DNA from: Farysia itapuensis
Taxonomy: Eukaryota; Basidiomycota; Ustilaginomycetes; Ustilaginales; Ustilaginaceae
Direction of reading: 5' to 3'
NCBI GenBank assembly: GCA_023212645.1
Contig: JALBYC010000015.1
Coordinates: 124,001-188,000, forward strand
Length of the DNA stretch: 64,000 bases
In this document: piece after piece, positions 29,734 through 38,099 of the stretch
How positions within the stretch are numbered: the stretch's first letter is position 1
How the letters are laid out: every line of letters starts with the position of its first letter
Program-made: the position numbers and the translations under genes
Notes under the pieces: generated by a model
Seen by the model: the letters and a program-made list of their open reading frames with translations, nothing else
Database searches by the model: none
Told to the model about the DNA's origin: nothing

Positions 29734-31695
29734 ATGAGCAGGAGCAGTGCATTTGTGCTTGTCCATCCAGCTCAGACGCAAGCCTATCCGCTTTTGGGCT
29801 TTTTACCGTGGCCTTTGACCGTGGCATCGCAAGTAGTGGTGGTGGTGGTTGCGCTGCTTGTGCTTCTGGCGGTGGGTGTGGCTGCTGCACAGAACGACAT
29901 GTTGAAGCCAGGCTTGCAAGCTGCTGCCTCACTGCATTCGAGCCGCCCTCCGTTGCGCAAAGCACCGCTCAGACGGGCTCAGCCTTCGTCAGTGGGTCCC
30001 ATCACGCCGGCCGCCTTGCTCGCAGCCCAACAACAATCGGCCTCTTGCTCTACAGCGACCGTGCTGGATGATCCGCAGTACAGGGGCTTGCGCAATACGG
30101 GCAATACATGCTTCTTCAACTCTACCCTGCAGTCCATCTCGGCGCTGCCCACGTTTGAGCAGTACCTGCGTGTACTGGTGCAACAGGCCGAGGTGTCAGA
30201 TACTCCGACGCCCGTGATCGATGCGTTGCTGGAGCTTGTGCATCAGCTCAGCACCCCGATGGAGCGCAGTGGCAGCAGCAGCAGCAGTATCAACCCGACT
30301 CACCTCGTGCGTGCGTTGCAGAGTCTGCCCTCGTCATCCCTACGCAGTCTGGTAGGAGCGCATCAGCAGCAAGACGCACACGAACTCTTTGCCCTCCTCA
30401 ACGAGGCCATCGACGCCGAAGCAAAAGCCATAACCACAGACAGAAGCACAGCACTGGATGCAGATCATGCAGGGTTGCGTACCCTCATGGCTCCCTCTCT
30501 ACCTTGGGCTGGTAAAGCTGTTCGCACCCAACCCCTCGTTCAGCACGCCGCAGCCTTCCCACACATCGTGGCCCTGCAAACCCAGCAGCCACACAGAGAC
30601 AGTGACACAGTCACCCTTCTCTCCCCCTTTGACGCACTCTTGGCACAGCGTACCACCTGTCTCGACTGCGGCTACTGCGAGGCGATTCGGCATTTCACCA
30701 CTTCGGAAATCTCGCTCTCGGTGCCCGCGCACAACGTCGCCACGCCGACATCGCACCGGACCGGCACCTCGGCATGCTCCCTCACAGAGTGTCTCGCCAT
30801 GTGGTCAGACTTGGAGCAGGTAGACTGGGTCTGTTGGAACTGCTCCTTGCAATCTACGCTTGCAGCTGTTCGGGCAGAGTTAGCGATAAAGACGCCGTCA
30901 TCGTCATCATTACCATCGCCGAATGGACACAAGCAGAACGGTACAGCCACGGCGAACGGTTCCGCAGGCGTCTCGGCAGCCAAGAAGAAGCGTCTGGCGC
31001 AACTGCGGTCGAAAGAGTCCAAAGTGGCGCGCATCTTGCAGTCGGGTCTGTCCGAGGATGAGGTCAGAGAGGAGGCGGCCGATCCGACGTCGTCGCTGTT
31101 TGGCGTCCTGAATGGTGTAACGCTCAACAAGACGCTTAGTCGACTCAGCACAAAGCAAATCATGGTCTCACGTCCACCACGCATCCTGGCCCTCCATCTC
31201 AATCGATCCTCCTACTCGGCTGCTGCCTGGGCGCCGAGCAAAAACAACCGACACGTGCTGTTCAACGAGATTCTCGATCTCCAACCCATCACCCTGCACG
31301 GCAACATTACCACCGACGGACGAAGAAGCATGAATCAAACGTCTACTTCAGATACCGTCGGCGCGGGGGGCACGCGGTACGGACTGGCGGCCATCGTGGT
31401 GCATTACGGCTCGCATTCTTTCGGCCACTATATCGCCTACAAGCGCGTTCACGGTGACCAGTGGCTGCGTATATCGGATGAAAACGTGACCAGTGTCGAT
31501 CTGGCCCAGGTCCGCGGCGAGAATCCGTTCATGCTCTTCTACGAGCACCTTCCCGACCCGATGGCGGTTGGGCAATCAGCAGTGACGAGGGGCGGTTCGA
31601 CCCGCGTGCGACCACGCACTCTCCACCGGTGGCATCCCCCTACCTCTCCCTCACCTTGTCCTTCCACACCGCGAGCACAAACACCAGCGCAATAG
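29734..31695 (+). CDS. UBP16: Membrane-anchored ubiquitin carboxyl-terminal hydrolase (Ubp16/USP30-like)
   Basis: 653 residues from ATG 29734. A hydrophobic helix at ~27-52 (VASQVVVVVVALLVLLAVGV) precedes the catalytic domain, as in yeast Ubp16 and animal USP30, which sit in the mitochondrial outer membrane. The Cys box is YRGLRNTGNTCFFNSTLQ with nucleophile C126; QQDAHELF follows; the His box is HYGSHSFGHYIAYK with H565, then WLRISDENV. Two Cys pairs (CLDCGYC and CWNC) form the zinc-binding finger typical of USPs. The enzyme should remove ubiquitin from membrane-linked substrates; mitochondrial placement is inferred from architecture. The C-terminal ~45 residues are Pro/Arg-rich and variable. 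The stop lies 40 bp from the stop of the convergent J-protein gene. Confidence 0.85.
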   Translation: MSRSSAFVLVHPAQTQAYPLLGFLPWPLTVASQVVVVVVALLVLLAVGVAAAQNDMLKPGLQAAASLHSSRPPLRKAPLRRAQPSSVGPITPAALLAAQQQSASCSTATVLDDPQYRGLRNTGNTCFFNSTLQSISALPTFEQYLRVLVQQAEVSDTPTPVIDALLELVHQLSTPMERSGSSSSSINPTHLVRALQSLPSSSLRSLVGAHQQQDAHELFALLNEAIDAEAKAITTDRSTALDADHAGLRTLMAPSLPWAGKAVRTQPLVQHAAAFPHIVALQTQQPHRDSDTVTLLSPFDALLAQRTTCLDCGYCEAIRHFTTSEISLSVPAHNVATPTSHRTGTSACSLTECLAMWSDLEQVDWVCWNCSLQSTLAAVRAELAIKTPSSSSLPSPNGHKQNGTATANGSAGVSAAKKKRLAQLRSKESKVARILQSGLSEDEVREEAADPTSSLFGVLNGVTLNKTLSRLSTKQIMVSRPPRILALHLNRSSYSAAAWAPSKNNRHVLFNEILDLQPITLHGNITTDGRRSMNQTSTSDTVGAGGTRYGLAAIVVHYGSHSFGHYIAYKRVHGDQWLRISDENVTSVDLAQVRGENPFMLFYEHLPDPMAVGQSAVTRGGSTRVRPRTLHRWHPPTSPSPCPSTPRAQTPAQ

Positions 31696-31735
31696 GTGTG
31701 TGTACAATACAGAGTCTGCCTTGCCTTGGCGCTGT

Positions 31736-33283
31736 CTATGATTTCTTGACGTAAGGCTGGTATGGCGTGGATGCAGAGTTGGATGAGTCGGTGCGTGCGT
31801 GGTTGGAATTGCTGGATGCTGCTGCATCGCGTTTTTGTGACGGCATGGTTTGCACTTTGACATACTCCTCTTCTGCTGGTGGGTAGGTCGAGTCCGGTGC
31901 GTCGTCTTTGGACTTCGTCACGGCCATGTAAATCTCACCGACGATACCCAGCGCTTGCGCCCGCAATCGCTGCGTCTCTTTGCCAATCTGAGCATCGTAC
32001 AGCACGTTTTCGGAAACTTCGCGAATGACGCTCTCGACTTCCAGCTTGGCGCCCTTGAACAGGGCCCGCATGCCCTTCTCCGCAGCTCGTTCTTCCAGCT
32101 CGCGCTTTCGTTCGACTGTGATGCCACTTTCTTCGGCTTTGGCCAGCTCTTCAAACACGGTCTTGAGCTCGAGTGCGGCACGGACGGTCGAAACGGTTTC
32201 CTTGACGACGTGGTACGAGCTGGCCGCCGAGTGGAATACACCGCCGAAGGACCCCAGAAATCCAGTACTGGCAAGGTAGTGCTTGCTCTTGGCCGAATAC
32301 ACAAAGCCGACGGCATTGAGCAGTTCCACACCGTAGCTCTCCCCCTTCAGCTCTTCCGCTTCGAGTCGGGTGATTTCGCGGAAACTCTTTTCCACCTCCT
32401 TTTCCAGCACGGGGTCGTTGGCGTTGCGTACGCTTTCCGTGTAAATGCTCAGCTTGCGGATGAGTTTCTCCACCAGCTTGTCGACGCGTTCCTGCCGCTG
32501 TTTCTCCCGTTCGGCCGTCTGCTTGCGTTCCTTTTCTTCTTTGGCAGCTTTTTGCTCGGGCGTCAAGGTGGGTTTAGCATCCTTGCCGTTGACTTTGCCT
32601 ACCTCGGCCGATGCATTGTCGCCATTGGCCTGTCGCTCGAGGTCGTCGGAATCTTGTTGAAGCGCCTCCTTCATGTCTTTGCCAATACTGATGGTGCCTA
32701 TGATATCGGCGAAGCGCTCGCCGCCAAACAAGCTGCCAAACACTTCTTCCGGATCGACAAAGCCATCTTCCGGCGTCAGACCCGGCGTGTTGGCACCAAA
32801 CTCGTTGTATTTGTGACGTAGCTCTTTGTCACTCAACACCGTGTACGCTGTTGCCAGGGCCTTGAACTTTTCCTCTCCCTCTGGGTCGTTGGGGTTCTTA
32901 TCTGGGTGCAGCTTGATCGCCAACTTGCGATAGGCTTTTTTGATTTCCTCGAGCGTTGCTGAGCTGGGAACGCCGAGGATGTCGTAGTAAGTCATGTCGA
33001 GCGGGTTCTCATCTGTGCCGATACGACGCTTTCGCGCGCCGGCTACGACGTCCTTGCCACCTGATTTCTTAGCCTCGCGCACCGTCTTACTTGCACCGGG
33101 CGGCTCAAACTTCTTGTTGCACGTACAACACGTTACAGTGAAGGAAGTTTCTTGCGACGGCAATGCGGACAGCTGTGCCGCAGAGGGAGGCAGATATTCG
33201 ATCGCCGATCCACAGGTGGGATACGGACATGTTACAGAGACGTACGCCTGCTTTGGCCGTGAAGCCACGTTGATTGACGCCAT
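31736..33283 (-). CDS. DJP1: DnaJ/Hsp40 co-chaperone of the Djp1/Caj1 type with N-terminal Cys-pair extension
   Basis: 515 residues from an ATG at 33281-33283. The J domain lies at ~98-165 with the HPD motif at 126-128 (KLHPDKN), which stimulates Hsp70 ATPase. A DnaJ-X type C-terminal domain follows (~170-440), with [20 protein letters not shown] and [20 protein letters not shown], as in yeast Djp1 (peroxisomal import) and Caj1. Unlike those, where the J domain starts almost at residue 1, this protein has ~97 extra N-terminal residues with CPYPTC (19-24) and CCTC (52-55), spaced like a small zinc ribbon. The Lys/Glu-rich segment at ~240-270 is probably a coiled coil. The gene is divergent from LAS1 with 169 bp between start codons. 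Confidence 0.88.
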   Translation of the reverse strand: MASINVASRPKQAYVSVTCPYPTCGSAIEYLPPSAAQLSALPSQETSFTVTCCTCNKKFEPPGASKTVREAKKSGGKDVVAGARKRRIGTDENPLDMTYYDILGVPSSATLEEIKKAYRKLAIKLHPDKNPNDPEGEEKFKALATAYTVLSDKELRHKYNEFGANTPGLTPEDGFVDPEEVFGSLFGGERFADIIGTISIGKDMKEALQQDSDDLERQANGDNASAEVGKVNGKDAKPTLTPEQKAAKEEKERKQTAEREKQRQERVDKLVEKLIRKLSIYTESVRNANDPVLEKEVEKSFREITRLEAEELKGESYGVELLNAVGFVYSAKSKHYLASTGFLGSFGGVFHSAASSYHVVKETVSTVRAALELKTVFEELAKAEESGITVERKRELEERAAEKGMRALFKGAKLEVESVIREVSENVLYDAQIGKETQRLRAQALGIVGEIYMAVTKSKDDAPDSTYPPAEEEYVKVQTMPSQKRDAAASSNSNHARTDSSNSASTPYQPYVKKS

Positions 33284-33452
33284 GGTGGATAGCGAGAGAG
33301 TTTTCTTGGTTCACAAAAATTGTGTTATGTCGCGTGAGAGCCGTGTTCATCGGAAGATGGATCTCGGATCTCGGAAGTGTCAGCGTGCTAGGGAAAAAAC
33401 CCGGTGAGAAGGTTCGAAGGCGCTGCTGCGTAGAGGGGAGGTTTATACAGCC

Positions 33453-35279
33453 ATGAAGCTGCCGAGACGATCGCCCTTTCTAGGCTCAAGACAAGCCGAG
33501 CTGCTGGCAGTATACCGGCAGCTGTATCCAGACTCGCCGTATGCCAAGGATGTGCAGGTTGAGTCGGGCAGTTGGATGCCTAGGGATAGAAGAGAGGCTC
33601 TCACTGTTGTTCAACTCTGGCTCAACCGTTCCGCATGTCCCTTTGCGGTAGAGACCACTGCGGCTCTCGCCCAGAGTATCGTACTTGACCAGCACATGCA
33701 GCAGTTTGCAGCATCCTCTTCGACTTCCGACGCTGGGTATGCGCTCGAGCAGATGGGCGGTGGGGCCGAGCTGGGCATTCGAGTGAGCTACAGCATGGCC
33801 ATCATCCGCTTTGTCAATAGTATCGTCGACTCGTACCAGACCGGCGGTTTCGCTCAGTCCATTGCAGTCATTGCCCAGCGGATTGGTCTGCCGCTGTGGT
33901 TTGTCGAGTTGCGCCATGCGGCGACGCACGAAGAGTTGCCGAGTCTCGCCGTGTGTCGCGAAGCAGCCCACTTTGCGCTCCAATGGCTCGACGAGAACTT
34001 CTGGACCCCCCAACTCTTTCTCGGTCCCGCAGTGATCGGAGCACAAGCCGCACACGATCCTATCGCACCGCCATCGCTACAAGAGGAAGGAGAAGAAGGA
34101 GAGGACACCGGGGATGAGGAGGAAGCACGACGGGTGGCGGAAGAACGCCAGAAAGCCGTGGCTGACGTCTGCTTGGCGCTCAAACACTACCGCGATCTGT
34201 CGAAGCGCGTGCTGCGCGACAAGAGTCTGGTCAATACAAGTCGCGACGAGCTGCGCAAGTATGCTCGACAGGTGAGTGCCTTTGTGCACCGTCGACGCTC
34301 TGCGCATCCCGGGTTTGCCGAGCAAGTCTTGGACTTGGGCGGTACGAGTCGAGTCAAACGCAACGACGAAGACCTCACTGCTCGACATGGGAGTTTGGAC
34401 CCCGACGAGGTGGATGAATGTACGAGGTCGGCGCTACACCAGCTGGTGATGGAAATGCTCAAACCGGGCGGGCTGATTCCACAGACCAAGGCGAAACGCG
34501 TCCCGGCAAGTGCATCGACCGACGAGATCGTGCTGCCTGCTGAAGTGGGTGCCATTTGGGATCCCTTACTCGCCTATCTCAGCGAAACGTTTGGTCGTGT
34601 ATTTGCACTCACCCTCGTCGACGAATTAGTCCGTATTGTATCTTACGTCCCACCTGCGCACGAAAGCGACAACGACGATCAGGATGGGTGGAAACGCAAG
34701 TCGTACGTCAACAAGAGCTACCGCAATACAGCAGACGCGTGGACGCGACACCTTGTCACCGGACCCACCATGCCTCTGCTTTCGCTCGCTCCGCACGGCA
34801 CTGCCCCTAGCACTGCCGGTGTCAGACTGGCGTCCGAGGCTGAAATCGCCCATCGATGCTTTGAGAATCAGAACCCCGCCCTCGTACCCTTGTTGTCCTT
34901 CCTCTGCGCTCAAGATGAGCAGCTCAACGCGCGTATCGGCTCACTGGTGCAAGTGCTCCAAATCGGCCAGTTTGTCGAGCACGATAGCGCCTTGTCTTTC
35001 CAACAGATCGTGCCAGCTGCCCCACAACCACCGACAACGCAATCGCAATTTGAGTCCGAACTGGACGAGATGCACGAGCGTCTGCGTCAACTGCAACAGC
35101 TCGAACAGAGCAAACTGTCGCCCCACTCTGCGCCAGAGTCAGCAGAACCGGCGGCACCAGCCGTACCAGGTCCGCGCAGTTCGCTTCCTGTCGGGTGGCG
35201 TATCGCGTCCCCATCCTGGTCGCCCACCCCCCTCGGATGCATCAACGGCACCGTCCCCTCCCTTGTCCTCGATATCTAA
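33453..35279 (+). CDS. LAS1: Pre-rRNA ITS2 endonuclease Las1
   Basis: 608 residues from ATG 33453. Residues ~30-190 match the Las1 HEPN nuclease domain, including MPRDRREALTVVQLW, ACPFAVETTAALA, ISYSMAIIRFVN-like text and the catalytic RxxxxH motif R154-H159 (ELRHAATHE). The Las1-Grc3 complex cuts the second internal transcribed spacer between 5.8S and 25S rRNA. The middle and C-terminal parts are helical and less conserved, with an acidic insert (EEGEEGEDTGDEEEARR, ~210-230) and a Pro/Gln-rich segment near 520-560. Length is close to yeast Las1 (502) plus insertions. No intron. It is head to head with the J-protein gene. Confidence 0.92.
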   Translation: MKLPRRSPFLGSRQAELLAVYRQLYPDSPYAKDVQVESGSWMPRDRREALTVVQLWLNRSACPFAVETTAALAQSIVLDQHMQQFAASSSTSDAGYALEQMGGGAELGIRVSYSMAIIRFVNSIVDSYQTGGFAQSIAVIAQRIGLPLWFVELRHAATHEELPSLAVCREAAHFALQWLDENFWTPQLFLGPAVIGAQAAHDPIAPPSLQEEGEEGEDTGDEEEARRVAEERQKAVADVCLALKHYRDLSKRVLRDKSLVNTSRDELRKYARQVSAFVHRRRSAHPGFAEQVLDLGGTSRVKRNDEDLTARHGSLDPDEVDECTRSALHQLVMEMLKPGGLIPQTKAKRVPASASTDEIVLPAEVGAIWDPLLAYLSETFGRVFALTLVDELVRIVSYVPPAHESDNDDQDGWKRKSYVNKSYRNTADAWTRHLVTGPTMPLLSLAPHGTAPSTAGVRLASEAEIAHRCFENQNPALVPLLSFLCAQDEQLNARIGSLVQVLQIGQFVEHDSALSFQQIVPAAPQPPTTQSQFESELDEMHERLRQLQQLEQSKLSPHSAPESAEPAAPAVPGPRSSLPVGWRIASPSWSPTPLGCINGTVPSLVLDI

Positions 35280-35427
35280 GCACGCTCTCTTTACACAAAA
35301 GCAGGCATGTGAATGGCATTACTACTTGGCACACGAGCCATAAGGATATGAATGAAAGCGTGTTTGTGCGCGCGCGCGAAGATGGAATTTGCGATAAAGC
35401 GAATGCGTCGTGCGTTGCGGGTTAGGA

Positions 35428-36729
35428 TTACCGATGAGCGTGGGTGAGGAAGTGTGGGCTTTCCGGCGGAGTGCTAGAAGTATGGCTGTAGCAGGCAGGA
35501 CTCGCAGGTGGGCGTATAGACGTTGGTAGCATAGCTGGCATATAACCTGAACCGATCAAGGCGGGCTGTGGGAAGAAAGGCATGGGCAAAGGCGTGTGCA
35601 TCATCCCAGGATGGGGGTACATGGGCATGGCAGGCCACATGCCAGCACCCGGCAACACACCATACCCATTCAACGGCGCAGGAGAGGAGCTCGATGGCGT
35701 CCACGCCCCCTGATTAAACCCACCGCCGAACATCTGGTGAGACTCGCACTGACTGCTTCGCGCTTTGATGCGTGCAGATCGAGCATCGTGAGGAGCCTCG
35801 CTCTTTCGTCTACTTCGTCGCTGTTCCTCCACGTGGGTTGCAGCATATGGGGCGTCAGATCGCGTTCGGACTCGAGTGGATAGCTCAAAAGCAGACTGTC
35901 GATACGTCTGTCGCTCAGAAGCAGAAGCGGCCTGACGAGGCTCTTGGCGGGCTGGCAATTGCGAGACACGAACAGAAGATCTGGTGCTGCGCTCGCCCTC
36001 TCTAAGCTTTTTGCGGCTCACAGCTGCCACAGGGGAGGTGGTATGTTGGATCAACAACGGGCGGGCTGTACTCTTTCCCTTAGCGTCTTGGATGCTAGCT
36101 GGTGCAGAGTTGACCGCTGTCTTTGCTTCCGTGTCCGTGGATGGGCTACTGGCGCTGTGAGGTGCAGGAACCAGGGTCATTTGAGAGGCGTTGCCCGGTG
36201 TTGATGTATGAGTGTACTCGACCGTCGCAGTCGCTGCCGCCTCTATGGGCGTGATGACGTTAAACTCAATGTGCTTGGCGAGGAGTCTGGCGAGCTGCTG
36301 AAAGTTGTTGGTGCGACCGTCGTACTTGGGTCTAGCCTGGATGAGGAGTTCCTGTGCACCAGTGATCTCTTCGTCCTTCCAGGTTGTCCAACCGAGGCAA
36401 ACACGGCGAGTGATGGCGTTCCAATAAGGACCAAGGGGGGTATGTACATGATTAGTCAATCTGCCTGCTTCCAGAGTAGTGTCAAAGATGTGCGGCTGAG
36501 CTCCTTTGATGTGAGCCAGAGGATCGACTTTAAGAGCCCAATGTTCGGTCTCTATGCCTCGATTGCGCAGGGCAGACTTGAGCCCATCTGCGTCTAAGCC
36601 CACTAGATCTTGGGGAATATATTGAGAATCTAGCGCGATAGCTACGATCCACATCCGTCTTGCAAGAGGATGAGGAGTGGGACAGACATCGGAGACATCC
36701 AGAGTAGTTTTGGATGTGCAAGAGCCCAT
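35428..36729 (-). CDS. Candidate N-myristoylated papain-like (LRAT/PPPDE-type) protein lacking the expected Cys
   Basis: The open frame extends upstream to 37170, but that part overlaps the Faf1 gene; the ATG at 36727-36729 begins MGSCTSKTT, a good N-myristoylation motif with an adjacent palmitoylatable Cys. The product has 433 residues. Residues ~25-150 resemble permuted papain-like folds (LRAT/PPPDE-type): a His in TEHWALKV (H63), a Gly-x-Thr segment (LGWTTWKDEEITGAQELL), then YDGRTNNFQQLARLLAKHI. Active members usually read NNC-Q-x-F here, so F143 would replace the nucleophilic Cys. From ~165 on it is Ser/Thr/Arg-rich with a Met/Pro/Gly-rich tail (MFGGGFNQGAW, MYPHPGMMHTPLPMPFFP). A membrane-tethered scaffold or pseudo-enzyme is inferred. 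The family call rests on pattern only. Confidence 0.6.
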   Translation of the reverse strand: MGSCTSKTTLDVSDVCPTPHPLARRMWIVAIALDSQYIPQDLVGLDADGLKSALRNRGIETEHWALKVDPLAHIKGAQPHIFDTTLEAGRLTNHVHTPLGPYWNAITRRVCLGWTTWKDEEITGAQELLIQARPKYDGRTNNFQQLARLLAKHIEFNVITPIEAAATATVEYTHTSTPGNASQMTLVPAPHSASSPSTDTEAKTAVNSAPASIQDAKGKSTARPLLIQHTTSPVAAVSRKKLREGERSTRSSVRVSQLPARQEPRQAASASERQTYRQSAFELSTRVRTRSDAPYAATHVEEQRRSRRKSEAPHDARSARIKARSSQCESHQMFGGGFNQGAWTPSSSSPAPLNGYGVLPGAGMWPAMPMYPHPGMMHTPLPMPFFPQPALIGSGYMPAMLPTSIRPPASPACYSHTSSTPPESPHFLTHAHR

Positions 36730-36946
36730 GATGGGGCGATGGGATGAAACAGAGGGGGGGAAAAGGGTGGCGTGGCGTGCGGCAAGATGAGGAGGGGCAG
36801 CCGGTGCGTGTGCCCAGCGTGGCCCGGAATGAGATGCCGTGAGGGCGACCCACGCAAACTTTGAGAGCTTAACGATGCAACACCGGCCGTGCGCAAATCT
36901 CTGATCACCGCAACGTTGTTCCGGCCCACTTGCGTGTGTTTGCGTG

Positions 36947-37951
36947 TTACTTGTTACGTGGCTTGCCCTTGCCACGCTGTGAGGACTGCTTGCTTCGACC
37001 ATTGACTTTGGAGATATCTTGCTTGGAGAGGGTGAGGATACCACCCTGGAATTTGCCGATGCCAACGCCCATACCACGCTGTCGTTTCGAGGTGTCCTTT
37101 TTGGTTCCTCGTTCGGTGGCGGTGGCTTGGCCAGAGTAGGCCTGTTTGAGTGAGGGATGCCAGGTGCCAAGCTCTTTGGCTTTTTCGCGCTCCTTGTCTC
37201 GTCGTTCGCCTGCTGCCTTTCGCATTCCTTGCCGGATGGCAGCCGGTGCTTTCGACAGCTGCTGACGCTTCAACTCGTTCTCCCCCCATCCTCGACCTAA
37301 AGCTTGCCCTTTGCGCTGCGTATCAGAAGAAGATAGCTCCATGATACGTGCGATTGTGTCACTGGACGATAGATTCTGTTTGCCCTTTGAGTTGCCAGAG
37401 CCGGGAGCGAAGAGCGTGGTTGACAGCAGATCCGAGAGCAGTCGGTCATTGGCTTTCAACTCCTTTTCCTCTTCATCCGCCGCACCTTCCACACCGTCCT
37501 TTCTGCTATTTGCATCCTCCTGGTCGATCTTGTCAATCTTGGACGACATGAAGGCTTTCCAGCCTTTCTTGACCGCTTTGTCTTCTCGATCGCTTTGCTG
37601 TCCCTGAAACACGACTGTCTGAACTGCTGGCTGTTTTGGCCTCTTGACTTTTGCACTGGAAGTAGCTATGGGAGCTTTGCTCGTACTGGCGCTGCTAAAC
37701 AGGATGTCCATCTCCTCTGGCGGTGTTGCTTCCCGTGTCGTGTCGTTCTTGGTGAGAGACGTTTGGTCACGTTTTCTCTTTTTCAGCTCCTTTTTCGACG
37801 CTCTTTGGTCCTGCGTTGTCAGCTCTTCCTGCACTGAATCTGTGGCAAAGGATGACATAAAGTCGCGGCCAAACGCCTCTAGTTGCGCAAGCTGCTCCAA
37901 ACGAGCCTCCTCATCCTGCTCGGCTGACATGGCTTTGTGTGGTGTGCTCAT
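36947..37951 (-). CDS. FAF1: Faf1-like 40S ribosome assembly factor (C1orf131/DUF4602 family)
   Basis: 334 residues. The longest frame opens at a TTG; the first ATG is 37949-37951 (MSTPHKAMSAEQ), and a second in-frame ATG seven codons on is possible. The N-terminus is acidic with LEAFGRDFMSSF; the middle is Lys-rich (KKELKKRKRDQ, KRPKQPAVQTVVF). The C-terminus carries the family signature: REKAKELGTWHPS, then GVGIGKFQGGILTLSKQDI and a basic tail (GRSKQSSQRGKGKPRNK). Yeast Faf1 is a nucleolar SSU-processome component needed for 18S rRNA maturation. The gene is head to head with PET127, with 148 bp between starts. Confidence 0.82.
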   Translation of the reverse strand: MSTPHKAMSAEQDEEARLEQLAQLEAFGRDFMSSFATDSVQEELTTQDQRASKKELKKRKRDQTSLTKNDTTREATPPEEMDILFSSASTSKAPIATSSAKVKRPKQPAVQTVVFQGQQSDREDKAVKKGWKAFMSSKIDKIDQEDANSRKDGVEGAADEEEKELKANDRLLSDLLSTTLFAPGSGNSKGKQNLSSSDTIARIMELSSSDTQRKGQALGRGWGENELKRQQLSKAPAAIRQGMRKAAGERRDKEREKAKELGTWHPSLKQAYSGQATATERGTKKDTSKRQRGMGVGIGKFQGGILTLSKQDISKVNGRSKQSSQRGKGKPRNK

Positions 37952-38099
37952 ACATGCCAATTCTCCAAAAAAATCCGAGGAAGGAAAAGGGGTTTCCCGA
38001 GTTCCGAGATGGGATTTGATTTTGTGAGCAAATCATGAATTCTTGTACGAGGAGCGATGTCAACCTATCCAGGTCCTTACCTCGCACCGGCTGGACAGA

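Noticed and set aside
31850..32821. A 323-codon plus-strand frame opposite the J-protein gene
   Set aside because: It is antisense to conserved DnaJ and DnaJ-X coding sequence and lacks recognisable motifs.
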